Assembly: GCA_963708775.1 (NCBI GenBank)
Contig: CAVPTI010000013.1
Coordinates: forward strand, 62,001-126,000
Origin: JAGVSR01 sp963708775
GTDB taxonomy: Bacteria; Pseudomonadota; Alphaproteobacteria; Rhizobiales; Hyphomicrobiaceae
Reading direction: 5' to 3'
DNA length: 64,000 bases
The position numbers and the translations under genes are program-made. Under the pieces are notes generated by a model. It was not told the origin of the DNA. It saw only the letters and a program-made list of their open reading frames with translations, and did not search any database. Shown one piece after another: positions 1-9,178 of the stretch; positions within the stretch are counted from its first letter, which is position 1; the number at the start of each line of letters is the position of its first letter.

Positions 1-43
1 AAAATTTCAGATGGATACAAATTGATGCAATCCCTGCACGTGA

Positions 44-3000
44 TTGCAAACTATTCCGTTCAACCTCCTCCCAGACATACCTCAAATCGTGTGGGAGCGA
101 TCTGTGGCTACAATAACTGGAACTGCGGCCAACGATGTTTTGGTCGGTACGACATTGGCTGACCGCATCGAAGGCGGAGCCGGCAACGACCGGATCAACG
201 GTGGGGCGGGCGACGACGACCTTTTCGGTGGCATCGGTGCCGACACCTTGACGGGTGATGCCGGCAACGATCGCATTTTCGGCGAAGACGGCAACGATGG
301 TGTCTTTGGCGGCGGCGGCAACGATTACATCGATGGCGGGATCGGTGACGACAATCTGTTCGGCGACGGCGGAAACGATACAATGCTCGGCGGATCGGGC
401 AACGATCGCCTCACCGGCGGCGACGGCCACGACATGATCGACGGCGGCATTGGCAACGACACCCTCGACGGCGGTACGGGCGACGATATCTTCATCTGGC
501 GTCCAGGTGACGGCACGGACACGATCATCGGCGGCAGCGGCAATGATCGCCTCGAACTGCGTTTGGAAGCAGCCGACGTTACGCCGGCTTTGCGCGCCGA
601 TCTCGCCGCCTATAAGGAGTGGGCTGCAGCGCAGGCAGCCGCAGCCGGCACAGCGGCCAACCTCAACGCCCAGACCTCGGGCGCAAGCTTTACGTTCGCC
701 TCCCTCGGCATCAAGATTTCCGTGCTCGAATCCGTCGCCATCAAAATCGGTGGCCAGGATGTCGCTCTCGACACCCTGCTCAATACTGCGCCCGTGGCGG
801 CCAGCGAAGTCAATCTCGCCGCGATCGAGGATTCATCGGTGCAGGGCGTCATAGCTGCGACCGATGAACAGGGCGATCAACTGACCTTCGGTGTCGAGAC
901 CGGACCCTCGCAAGGCGCCATAACGCTTGATGCCGCAACCGGCGTCTTCGTCTACACACCAGCCGCCGACTACAGCGGCGCCGACAGCTTCGTCGTCCGC
1001 ATCACCGACGCCAACGGCGCCAGCGTCCTGCAGACCGTGCTCGTAGACGTGGCAGCCGATGCCGATGCACCGCTGGTCTCGGGATCGGACGTCACGGTCG
1101 CGCTCGCCACACCCGTGATCGGAACCGACGACGGCGATGTCTTGATCGGCAACACGGCCCCCGAGAACGTCGTTGTGGCCCTCGACATGGCAGCAGCGCT
1201 GCAAGATCTCGACGGCTCCGAAACGCTGTCGGTCAGCATCGCCGGTGTTCCCGATGATGCCGTGCTGTCGGGCGGCGTCAGGCAGCCGGACGGCACATGG
1301 CTCCTTGCCGCCGCCGACCTGCCCGGCCTCTCGATGACCACTGCCCCCTCCGAAACCGGGGTCGCGCTCGTCGTCACCGCCACGTCAACCGAATCCAACG
1401 GCGATACGGCGTCCGTCGCGATGAGCCTTACTGTTTCGTTCGACGCGACCGGACTGAACGACAACGCCATCGACGGCGCCGGCGGCAACGATGTCATCGA
1501 CGGCCGCACCGGCAACGACGTCCTCTCCGGCGGCGCTGGCGATGACATTTTCATCCAGCGCGCTGGTGATGGTGTCGATAGCGTGTCCGGAGGCGACGGC
1601 TTCGACACGGTTCGGCTCGAGCTGACAGTCGCCGACGTGACGGCCGCGTTCCTCACCGAGTTGCAGAACTACGAAACCTGGACCGAAGCCGGCGCAAATG
1701 GCCCGTTCACGTTCGCGTCTCTCGGCCTGACCATCGACACAACGGAAGATCTGTTCATTGTCGTCGATGGGCAGGACACCAGCATTGCGGAACTCTTGAA
1801 CGTCGCCCCGACTGCCGCAGCCGTCGTTGCCCACGCGACCGACGAAGATGTAGCAATTGTCGGCCGCGTCGCCGTCACCGATGCCAACGGCGACCACCTC
1901 GCCTATACGATTGAACAGGCTCCCGGCGCAGGTGCAGTAACGATCGACCGCGAAACGGGCGATTTCGTTTATACGCCGAGCCAGAACAGGGCTGGGGCCG
2001 ACAGCTTCTCCGTCCGCGTCACCGACGCGTTCGGCGCCAGCGTCGTCCAGACCATCAACGTCGGCGTAACGCAGAAAGCCGATGCGCCGGTTCTGGTCGC
2101 AAATGACGTGGCCGTGTCCGTGGCCCGCGTCAGCACGATCAAAGGCACGAGTGGCAACGACGTCGTGCGCGGCGACCAATATTTCGCCAACAGCACGTTT
2201 GCGCTCGCCATCGCAGCCGCACTCACCGACACAGACGGATCCGAACAGCTCTCGGTTCGCGTCAGCGGCCTGCCATCCGGCGCAACGCTGTCGGCCGGGG
2301 CCCGCCAGAGCGACGGGTCCTACGTGCTCCAGCAGACCGATCTCGCCGGTCTGACGATGACGGCGTCAACAGCCCGCGATATCACCCTGCACATCACCGC
2401 GATTGCTCAGGACGGCAACTCGGCGGCCGAAACCTCTGATAGCGTGAGCGTCACGTTCCAGCGTGGCCAAGCCGACATGAACGACAGGATCGTCGCCACC
2501 ACCGGCAACGACACCTACGACGGCGGCCTAGGCAGCGATACTGTCGACTACTCGGCCGTCACGACAGCCGTCAGTGTCGACTTGAGCAACGGCCGCGCGT
2601 CCGGCCCTGGCACGCAGACCCTGACCTCCATCGAAAATATCGTAGGCACCAGCCAAGGCGACGTGATCACGGGCGACGCCAGCGACAATGTCATCGATGC
2701 CGGCTCCGGCAACGATCGTGTCAACGGCGGCGGCGGCAACGACACCTTCATCGGCGGCCTCGGCGATGATCGCTACGACGGCGGTACCGGCACCGACGTT
2801 CTCGACTATTCGTCGGCGACGCGCGCTATTGCGGTTGACGACGGTGACGTGAGCGGCATGGGAAGCGATCGCTACTCCAACGTCGAGAAAATCATCGGAT
2901 CGAAATTCGCGGATACCTTCCAAGGCGGCAAGAACGTTGACACCTTCGACGGCGGCGCGGGCAACGATTGGTTCCGCGGCTACGAAGGTTCCGACATCTT

Positions 3001-3292
3001 CACCGGCGGTGCCGGTAGCGATACCTTCGTCTGGGAAGAGAAAGACGTTGTGTCAGGCAAGAAATCTCAAGGGGTCGATACCATCACGGATTTCGGCGCC
3101 GGCGACCGGCTTGATCTGAGCGACATCACCGACGGCTTCAATCCCGCGGCGTTGGTGAAGGTGACGGACACAGCTGCCGGATCGATGGTGTCCGTGAAGG
3201 TCGGCTCTGCCTTCTACGACGTCGTTTTGCTCCAGAGCGTGCACGGCATCACGACCACCTCTCTACTCGCCGACGGACAGTTGATCGCGTGA
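44..3292 (+). CDS. RTX calcium-binding secreted protein with duplicated cadherin-like modules
   Basis: Predicted secreted adhesin-like protein of 1082 residues. Residues about 28-145 are an unbroken run of glycine/aspartate RTX nonapeptides (GGxGxDxUx), which bind calcium in a parallel beta-roll. Two large modules follow (about 147-499 and 500-815). Each starts with a DDIFI-R-GDG segment and contains a cadherin/tandem-95-like domain with a VYTP...GADSF motif. More RTX blocks and a C-terminal region without cysteine follow, as expected for type I secretion. There is no N-terminal signal peptide and no transporter genes nearby. The start is uncertain: the frame opens with TTG directly after a stop and lacks a clear ribosome binding site, and GTG codons at 89 and 104 are alternatives. 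The true 5' end could be lost to an indel near the window edge. Whether it is an adhesin or an enzyme carrier cannot be told. Confidence 0.85.
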   Translation: MQTIPFNLLPDIPQIVWERSVATITGTAANDVLVGTTLADRIEGGAGNDRINGGAGDDDLFGGIGADTLTGDAGNDRIFGEDGNDGVFGGGGNDYIDGGIGDDNLFGDGGNDTMLGGSGNDRLTGGDGHDMIDGGIGNDTLDGGTGDDIFIWRPGDGTDTIIGGSGNDRLELRLEAADVTPALRADLAAYKEWAAAQAAAAGTAANLNAQTSGASFTFASLGIKISVLESVAIKIGGQDVALDTLLNTAPVAASEVNLAAIEDSSVQGVIAATDEQGDQLTFGVETGPSQGAITLDAATGVFVYTPAADYSGADSFVVRITDANGASVLQTVLVDVAADADAPLVSGSDVTVALATPVIGTDDGDVLIGNTAPENVVVALDMAAALQDLDGSETLSVSIAGVPDDAVLSGGVRQPDGTWLLAAADLPGLSMTTAPSETGVALVVTATSTESNGDTASVAMSLTVSFDATGLNDNAIDGAGGNDVIDGRTGNDVLSGGAGDDIFIQRAGDGVDSVSGGDGFDTVRLELTVADVTAAFLTELQNYETWTEAGANGPFTFASLGLTIDTTEDLFIVVDGQDTSIAELLNVAPTAAAVVAHATDEDVAIVGRVAVTDANGDHLAYTIEQAPGAGAVTIDRETGDFVYTPSQNRAGADSFSVRVTDAFGASVVQTINVGVTQKADAPVLVANDVAVSVARVSTIKGTSGNDVVRGDQYFANSTFALAIAAALTDTDGSEQLSVRVSGLPSGATLSAGARQSDGSYVLQQTDLAGLTMTASTARDITLHITAIAQDGNSAAETSDSVSVTFQRGQADMNDRIVATTGNDTYDGGLGSDTVDYSAVTTAVSVDLSNGRASGPGTQTLTSIENIVGTSQGDVITGDASDNVIDAGSGNDRVNGGGGNDTFIGGLGDDRYDGGTGTDVLDYSSATRAIAVDDGDVSGMGSDRYSNVEKIIGSKFADTFQGGKNVDTFDGGAGNDWFRGYEGSDIFTGGAGSDTFVWEEKDVVSGKKSQGVDTITDFGAGDRLDLSDITDGFNPAALVKVTDTAAGSMVSVKVGSAFYDVVLLQSVHGITTTSLLADGQLIA

Positions 3293-3298
3293 AATGAG

Positions 3299-3322
3299 CC
3301 TGAGCCGCCGCAGCGGCTCAGG
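3299..3322 (+). terminator. Hairpin just after the RTX gene
   Basis: A perfect 10-bp stem (CCTGAGCCGC / GCGGCTCAGG) with a CGCA tetraloop lies 7 bases after the RTX stop codon. There is no T-run behind it, so it is a possible terminator or mRNA 3'-end stabiliser rather than a classical intrinsic terminator. Confidence 0.4.
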
Positions 3323-3407
3323 CGCCGCAGATCGAAGAAGGGGGTCACTGGAGCAACCGGCTGGCATTCGACACGACTGCTTCGCATGAGAACCGAAATG
3401 TCTCATC

Positions 3408-4382
3408 GTGATGACAGGGCAGCGCAAGCTCCTCGATCGATTGATTGAGTCCGTTGTCCGCAGTATCGACCGCGCGTTTCGCGGGCAGAACACGACCAAA
3501 GGAAGAGCAGCATGGCCCAAGCAGGCAAAGTTGATCATGAACAGTGTTGGCGCGATCTCCGCGCTCATTGTCGTGGGCTGGATCGGCTATTCGGCTTTGC
3601 ACACAGAAGAAATGGCTGTCTGTGAGGGCCGCTATCCATCCTCCACCCGCTTTTCGCTGGCATCCTCCTCGGGCGAGAGCGCAACGCTCAGCGAACTTCA
3701 AGCACGCATTGGTTCGACCGAGTGGGGCATTTTACAGAACGGCCGCGTCCTCGCGCCGGAAGCGGGCACGAACACGCATGTTCTTGGCGTCACCCTCGGC
3801 AAAGGAACGAGCGGCGGCTATCGGCCCGAGCAGACCAGAGGCGGGATCGGATTTACCTGGACGCCCTCCGATATGGGCGACGCCAATCCCAAAGCGGCGT
3901 GTTTGTCCTACCGCGTGTTCCTGCCGGCCAACTTCCAGTTTTCACCAGGTGGCACGCTTCCGGGCCTGATGATCGGAGCGGCTTTCAATCCGCGGGGTGA
4001 GCCCATCGTGGGCGATGGCGCAGCCGTTCGGCCGGGCTGGAGCGCCGATGGCCGCACCGTCGTCAACGTGCAGTACGCCACCCGCGACGGCTGGAAAAAC
4101 CCGTCAGCCATTAGTGCGAAGACAACTTGGCCTTCCGGCCGCTGGATCAACGTCGAGCAAGAAGTCATCCTCAACGAGGCGGGCAAGAAGAATGGCATTA
4201 TCAGGCTATGGCTGGATGGCGAACTCGCCGGAGAGAACACAGCTCTCGCCCTTCGCGGAGACGACGCTTTGGCCATGGCCGGCGTCATCGCCGATATTCA
4301 CTACGGCGGCGTTCTGAGTAACGTCGCCGCTCCAGAGGATACCGAGATCCGCGTGTCACCTTTCGTCGTCAGGTGGCAGTAG
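3408..4382 (+). CDS. Membrane-anchored polysaccharide-lyase-14-like protein
   Basis: A 324-residue protein with one hydrophobic segment at about residues 44-62 (SVGAISALIVVGWIGYSAL), so the C-terminal part should lie in the periplasm. That part has the pattern of the PL14/alginate-lyase jelly-roll fold: LSYRVFLP near the middle, a GLMIGA strand, and a WINVEQEVILNEAGKKNG segment followed by IRLWLDGE, which resembles the W...(Q/E).V.LN...G..(D/N)G...V..(D/N)G signature of that family. The likely role is binding or cleaving an extracellular polysaccharide; the substrate is unknown and catalytic residues were not verified. The annotated ATG gives a 43-residue cytoplasmic lead; an ATG at 3537, just before the membrane helix, is a possible alternative. 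It lies between a secreted RTX protein and a small membrane protein. Confidence 0.55.
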   Translation: MMTGQRKLLDRLIESVVRSIDRAFRGQNTTKGRAAWPKQAKLIMNSVGAISALIVVGWIGYSALHTEEMAVCEGRYPSSTRFSLASSSGESATLSELQARIGSTEWGILQNGRVLAPEAGTNTHVLGVTLGKGTSGGYRPEQTRGGIGFTWTPSDMGDANPKAACLSYRVFLPANFQFSPGGTLPGLMIGAAFNPRGEPIVGDGAAVRPGWSADGRTVVNVQYATRDGWKNPSAISAKTTWPSGRWINVEQEVILNEAGKKNGIIRLWLDGELAGENTALALRGDDALAMAGVIADIHYGGVLSNVAAPEDTEIRVSPFVVRWQ

Positions 4383-4412
4383 CCCGCGACACGCGACCTT
4401 GAGCAAGATTGA

Positions 4413-4766
4413 ATGGAATTGACGCGTCGGCAATTCGCACGTCTGGTCGCCGTACTCTATGCCGTCGGCGGCCTCTTGCTGTTGGATGACTACAGCTCCG
4501 CTCCTGAAGACGTCGGCGCACACCTGCCGCTTGCCTGGCACGTTTTTCCACTGGCGGCCGGCGCCTCATTGGTCGCTTTCCTAATGAATTGGTCCGCGCC
4601 GCTCGACCTTACGTGGCACGTTTCCGTTGAAGCGGTGCAAGGCGCATTTCTTTTGAGTTTGATGGTCTGCAGTGCGGCGCTCACGCGAATGATCTCCGGC
4701 CGCGCCAACGCTGCTGCTCAAAAAACTCGCGATGTGGACCATGTGCCTCAAAATGAGAATGACTGA
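4413..4766 (+). CDS. Small membrane protein of unknown function
   Basis: A 117-residue protein beginning MELTRRQFARL with two or three hydrophobic stretches: about residues 10-25 (LVAVLYAVGGLLLL), 45-62 (FPLAAGASLVAFLMNW) and 72-90 (VQGAFLLSLMVCSAAL). The tail is polar. I do not recognise a family. It starts 30 bases after the PL14-like gene and may be co-transcribed with it. Typical alphaproteobacterial codon use (third-position G/C) supports that it is real. Confidence 0.6.
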   Translation: MELTRRQFARLVAVLYAVGGLLLLDDYSSAPEDVGAHLPLAWHVFPLAAGASLVAFLMNWSAPLDLTWHVSVEAVQGAFLLSLMVCSAALTRMISGRANAAAQKTRDVDHVPQNEND

Positions 4767-4859
4767 ACGATCGAATGTGCAAACGCGTATTAAATAACGT
4801 TCAATTCAGAGTAATGGGTTCAGTTTACGCATTATTGAGCAACGCGAAAAAATTATTCT

Positions 4860-4987
4860 GTGGATCTTGCGAAATAGTCGGGAAAGGTGTTTCTAGAACA
4901 TACGCGTGGCGCCGTCCCCCCCATCCCCCCCAAAGGTGCCATGTTGTTGAGCCCGCGGTCTCCCCCCGACCGCGGGCTTTCTCTTTT
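4860..4987 (+). ncRNA. Candidate small RNA with C-rich hairpin loops
   Basis: The 230-base gap between two genes ends with two consecutive hairpins. The first pairs TGGCGCC (4907-4913) with GGTGCCA (4935-4941) and shows a 21-base loop with two runs of seven C. The second is a GC-rich intrinsic terminator whose loop is TCCCCCC. Alphaproteobacteria carry sRNAs that expose C-rich, anti-Shine-Dalgarno-like loops; this element resembles them in design but not in exact motif. The 5' end is a guess, and no confident promoter was found in the AT-rich stretch upstream (about 4780-4870). It could instead be the 3' UTR of the small membrane protein gene. Confidence 0.35.
4951..4987 (+). terminator. Intrinsic terminator
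   Basis: A perfect 10-bp stem GCCCGCGGTC (4951-4960) / GACCGCGGGC (4968-4977), loop TCCCCCC, then TTTCTCTTTT. It ends transcription from the left, convergent with the nuclease-like gene on the other strand. Confidence 0.85.
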
Positions 4988-4997
4988 CAAAGCCGGC

Positions 4998-6322
4998 TTA
5001 TGGTTTCGCGTCGCGAGCTTGAAAACCAGCCGCCTCTGCCTCTTCCGCTGAACAAAACCAGCGATCGCCGCGCTCTTCGCGAATGGAAATGCGCGTGTAA
5101 TCGGCGCTATGCGGCAGCAGATAGGTGCGCCGCCCCGATTGAATTCGGCCCTTTACGGGACATCCCCCCGGCGCGACCGCCGCCGCATCGGCAAATAATC
5201 GGTCGCGCCACGCCTCAGGCCGTTCAGGTTCTCCCGCCCAAAGCCCAGCCTTCGCTTCTTGCGCTTCGGATTGCTGCGTCGAATAGCTGGACCATAACGA
5301 TCCGTCGGCAAATGCCAGCCCTTGGCGCACAAGTTCGGCAGCGAGATCTTTGCCGTCCAATTCACAGGTCGCATTGCGAATACCGTCAGCTTCGCCGCTA
5401 ATTTCGCAGCGAAGTGCCCTGCGGTTGCGAATGAGTTTTTCGAAGCCTTTTTCGGCGGCAGCCCCGCAGTTCCATGTGCTCCCATCCGCGCGGCGGCATA
5501 TCTGGGAAAAATCCAGCATCGTAACGCCGTTCAATCGAATCGGAATTGCTGCCGATTCGCACGAGGCCCGGTCCGGCCACGCGCGCCGATCCCTGGATGA
5601 CATCGTCACGCGCAGCCGGCGCCTTGGCCGCCGGGGATCGGCTCGGCGACGGTCCAGCCGTCTCCAACCAGCGCCCGGCCACCGGCACCGCGAACCAGAG
5701 CGCTACAGCCGCAAAAGCCGCCGCGGCACCGACCGGCAGGAGCGACCCGGCCCGATCGACGGCGACCACCACCCGCTCCGTGCGCAAAGCCCATTCGTCT
5801 TCGGCGTCCGACGAATTCGAAAACACCCGCGGCCAAAGCCAACGCCAAGCCGGCCACCAGTGCCGCCACGCCAAGCATGATCGCATCCGCGTCCGTCCCG
5901 AATTGCCAGGCGCGCACTGCAAACGCCGCACTCCCCAAGCTGGCCACGACAGCCAGAATGAGCGACACGCGCGGGGTCGAGAGCCGGGCATTCACAGGCG
6001 CCGACGCAGAAGCGATCCGCGAGCGAGCCGCCGCCGCGGCCCGCACCAGAAGGGCGAGACCCTTTTCCGCCCCCTCCGCCGTGCCCTCCGCCGCCGATTT
6101 GGCCATCTTGACGGCAGCCTGACCCGCCGCCTCCGCTCCGGCCGCGCTCGCAGCCAGCCCTTTGCGCCCGGCCTCTTTGACGCCTTCCACGGCCGCAACC
6201 TTCGCCGCCTCGATCTTGTCGCGCCGGTGCTGCCGCCGAACGAGCACCGTCGTCCGCACGTAATCTTTCCATTCAAAGCCGTCGTTTCGCCGCCACCAGC
6301 GCAATGCGAAATCCCCCGCCAA
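4998..6322 (-). CDS. Membrane-anchored SNase-fold protein with C-terminal sunset-like domain (two frameshifts)
   Basis: One protein of about 440 residues is spread over three frames, with breaks near 5815 and 5540. In order: a short basic start; a long Ala/Lys/Glu-rich helical region (AAKVAAVEGVKEAGRKG onward); two or three membrane segments (SLILAVVASLGSAAFAV; IMLGVAALVAGLALAL; LLPVGAAAAFAAVALWFAV); then a staphylococcal-nuclease-like domain, recognisable from WNCGAAAEKGFEKLI, ATCELDGKDLAAELVRQG and EAQEAKAGLWAG. The last about 50 residues (GCPVKGR ... YTRISIREERGDRWFCSAEEA) match the small sunset-type domain often fused to nucleases. The usual SNase acidic segment (GIDAPE) reads GVTMLDFSQ here, so catalysis may be lost or changed. 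The start is TTG because no in-frame ATG follows the upstream stop; it may be wrong. Confidence 0.65.
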
Positions 6323-6506
6323 CCATGGTTCCGTCCGGACTTATCGCGCAACTTCAGGCCGCAACGTGGCGGAACCGGCCCCTCTCGCGTCCAATTTAGA
6401 TCTGCATGTCGACTGATCGCCTTCCGCCATTCCAGCGTTTAGCGTGTATCGACCCGTTCAGACCCGGCCCAGGAGCCGTCCGGGTGCAACCGTGGAGAAC
6501 CGCACG

Positions 6507-7050
6507 ATGATTGCTCTTCGCTCCGCCATGGCCGCGGCCTGCCTCGGCTTCGGTCTCGCACTTGCCGCGACCGGCCCTGCCGCCGCCGATTTCGACCCGC
6601 CCGTCAAGAAGAAGGTCGATTGTTCCAAACCCGAGAACAAGAATAAGCCCGCCTGCAAGCCGAGCCACGGCGAAGCCACCGACGACGAAATCTACAATGC
6701 CGGCTACTGGATGGCCCGCCAGGGCCATTACGCCGAGGCCCTCGCCGTGTTCCGCACTGCCAAGGACCAGAACGATCCGCGCATCCTCACCGGCATCGGC
6801 TTTACGACGCGCAAACTCGGCGACGTCGACGCCGCCTTCGCCTATCTACGATCGTGCGCTTGCCCGTGCTCCCGACATGGTGCTGACCCGCGCCTATCTC
6901 GGCGAAGCCTTCATCATGAAGGGCAACGTCGCCGCGGCCGAAAGCCAACTCGGCGAAATCGCCCGCCGCTGCGGCACCTCGTGCGAGGCCTACGCCCAGC
7001 TCTCGAACACGATCGCCACCTACAAGGCGACCGCTGGCATCAAGAGCTGA
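6507..7050 (+). CDS. Secreted TPR-repeat protein, copy 1 (one frameshift)
   Basis: The protein starts at ATG 6507 with a clear signal peptide (MIALRSAMAAACLGFGLAL...GPAAAD). The mature part is Lys/Cys-rich at first (VKKKVDCSKPENKNKPACK), then has TPR-like helices (DEIYNAGYWMARQGHYAEALAVF; TRAYLGEAFIMKGNVAAAESQL) and ends with RCGTSCEAYAQL. The frame breaks near 6845, after DAAFAYL, and continues as YDRALARAPDMVL. It should be a periplasmic scaffold or binding protein; the ligand is unknown. A close paralogue follows about 130 bases downstream. Confidence 0.75.
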
Positions 7051-7180
7051 GACCAACCCGCCGCGCCGCCTTTCTCTTGCGGCAAACGACCTCTTGGCTC
7101 AGCCCAATCCCTGAGGCACATTCGGCCCCGGATTAAGACCCGGGGCCGATTTGCCTGTCCGGGCCATGGGAGACGCCTTG

Positions 7181-7724
7181 ATGCTTTCTACAATTCTGGT
7201 TCGGGGCCTGGTCGCCGCCGTTCTTGCCATTTCGCTCGCGATGAACGCGTCGGCCGAAGGTCGAACCTTCTCAAAGGATGTCGGACCCGCCAACACCAGC
7301 TGCGATACGCAAGCCAAGGGCTCGGCCGGCTGGACGCTTGCGTCGGTGCCGCCCGCGCGTCCATGTCGGACGATGAACTCTTCTACGCTGGCTACTGGCT
7401 CGCCAAAAACGGCCGCTACGCCGACGCACTCACTTACCTGAACCTCGCCCGTACGAAAGACGCTCGCGTCCTCACCTACATCGGCTTCGCCACGCGCAAG
7501 CAGGGCGACGTGGAGGCAGCCCTCCCGCTTTATGCCGCTGCCCTTGCCAAGGATCCAAACTTCGTCGTCGCTCGCGCTTACCTTGGCGAAGCCTACCTGA
7601 CCAAGAATGAACCCGCCCGCGCCAAGGCCGAACTCGCTGAGATCGCTCCCGCTGCGGCACCACCTGCGCGGCATATGTCGATCTCGACCGGCACATCAGC
7701 GACTACGAGACGGCCAAAGGCTGA
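7181..7724 (+). CDS. Secreted TPR-repeat protein, copy 2 (two frameshifts)
   Basis: A paralogue of the gene before it, with the same plan: signal peptide (MLSTILVRGLVAAVLAISLAMNASAEG), a cysteine-containing linker (NTSCDTQAKG), TPR helices (DELFYAGYWLAKNGRYADALTYL; ARAYLGEAYLTKNEPARAKAEL) and a C-terminal RCGTTCAAYVDL motif. The frame breaks near 7365 and near 7650; restoring both gives a natural stop at 7722-7724. The RCGT(S/T)C motif is shared by both copies and suggests a conserved disulfide in the periplasm. Confidence 0.7.
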
Positions 7725-7773
7725 CGCGTGAGCCCCACAGCCACCGCTGACAAAAGAGAACACCCTGGGGCCG

Positions 7774-8994
7774 ATGATCACCATCGGCCTTCTCTTTTTC
7801 ATCTTCGGCTTCGTCACGTGGCTCAACGGCCCGCTGATCACCTTCGTCAAACTCGCCTTCGATCTCGACGACGTGAACGCCTTTCTCGTGCCGATGGCGT
7901 TCTACCTGTCGTACTTCTTCCTCGCCCTTCCCGCCTCCGCCGTCCTGCGCGCCACCGGAATGAAACGCGGCATGGCGCTGGGCTTGGCCGTCATGGCCAT
8001 CGGCGCGGTACTGTTCGGCCACTTTACCACCGCCCGCATCTATGGCGGCGCCCTCACCGGCCTCTTCGTCATCGGCACCGGCCTCGCACTGTTGCAGACG
8101 GCCGCAAACCCCTACGTCGCGATCCTCGGCCCCATCGCCAGTGCTGCCCGCCGCATCGCTTTCATGGGCATTTGCAATAAGTTCGCGGGCCTTCTCGCTC
8201 CGCTCGTCTTCGGCGCCCTCGTCCTTCACGGCCTCGACGACTTTGCCGAACGTGTGAAATCGGCACCGACCCCCGAAGCCCGCGCCGGCCTGCTGGACGC
8301 TTTCGCGGCCCAGGTTTACGCGCCCTACATGATCATGGCCGCGCTACTGGCTCTGCTCGCCGTTTTCATCCTCCGCTCCCGCCTGCCGGATCTCCAGCCC
8401 GAAACTGTCAACGCCCACGACGAGCCTGGCTCGCAAGACAAGACCATCTTCGCCTTCCCGCATCTCTGGCTGGGCGTCGTCGGCATCTTCGCCTATGTCG
8501 GCGTGGAGGTCATGGCTGCCGATGCTATTGGCGTCTACGGCGAAGGCTTCGGCCTTCCGCTCGACGACACGCGGCTCTTCACCTCCTACACGCTGGCCGC
8601 CATGCTCATTGGCTACATCGCCGGCCTCGCGCTCATCCCGCGCGTCGTCTCACAAGAACGCTACCTTGCGATCTCCGCCGCGCTCGGCATCCTTCTCTGC
8701 CTCGGCGCCACCACCACCAGCGGCGCCATCTCCGTTGCGTTCATCGCCGCACTCGGCTTCGCCAATGCGATGATGTGGCCCGCCATCTTCCCCCTCGCCA
8801 TCCGCGGCCTCGGCCGCCACACCGAAACCGGCTCCGCCCTTCTCATCATGGCCGTCTCCGGCGGCGCCATCATGCCCTGGTTGTTCGCACTCCTGAAAAC
8901 CCAGATCGATTTCCAGCTCGCCTACGCCGCCCTCGTGATCCCCAGTTACGCCTTCCTCCTCCACTTCGGCCTCCGCGGCCACCGCACGACCTGA
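7774..8994 (+). CDS. FucP-type sugar MFS transporter
   Basis: A major-facilitator permease of 406 residues with about 12 hydrophobic helices. The N-terminus (FFIFGFVTWLNGPLI) and the LLQTAANPYVAILGP stretch are characteristic of the fucose/glucose-galactose:H+ symporter family. It should import a hexose across the inner membrane; the exact sugar cannot be read from sequence. The true start is probably upstream: a GTG at 7728 gives VSPTATADKRE, which would join NTLGPMITIG after a single-base shift near 7755, the usual length for the family. It follows the TPR pair closely and precedes a TetR regulator. Confidence 0.85.
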   Translation: MITIGLLFFIFGFVTWLNGPLITFVKLAFDLDDVNAFLVPMAFYLSYFFLALPASAVLRATGMKRGMALGLAVMAIGAVLFGHFTTARIYGGALTGLFVIGTGLALLQTAANPYVAILGPIASAARRIAFMGICNKFAGLLAPLVFGALVLHGLDDFAERVKSAPTPEARAGLLDAFAAQVYAPYMIMAALLALLAVFILRSRLPDLQPETVNAHDEPGSQDKTIFAFPHLWLGVVGIFAYVGVEVMAADAIGVYGEGFGLPLDDTRLFTSYTLAAMLIGYIAGLALIPRVVSQERYLAISAALGILLCLGATTTSGAISVAFIAALGFANAMMWPAIFPLAIRGLGRHTETGSALLIMAVSGGAIMPWLFALLKTQIDFQLAYAALVIPSYAFLLHFGLRGHRTT

Positions 8995-9178
8995 AAGTCG
9001 GACGCATCCGCGAACGTGGTCACGTGGCCGATTCAACCGTTCGCCCATCATTCCCCTCCCTCTCGCAGGGAGCGGCAGGGGTCGGGGGGGCTGCCAGTGG
9101 GATGCTCGAACATTATCGCGCACCACGTGCGCCCGCCGCCCAACTGAGCTAAAAGCCGCCCATGATGCGGAACCGAAC

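Noticed and set aside
4775..5401. 208-residue open frame on the plus strand
   Set aside because: Covers the candidate sRNA and terminator, then the antisense of the SNase-fold gene.
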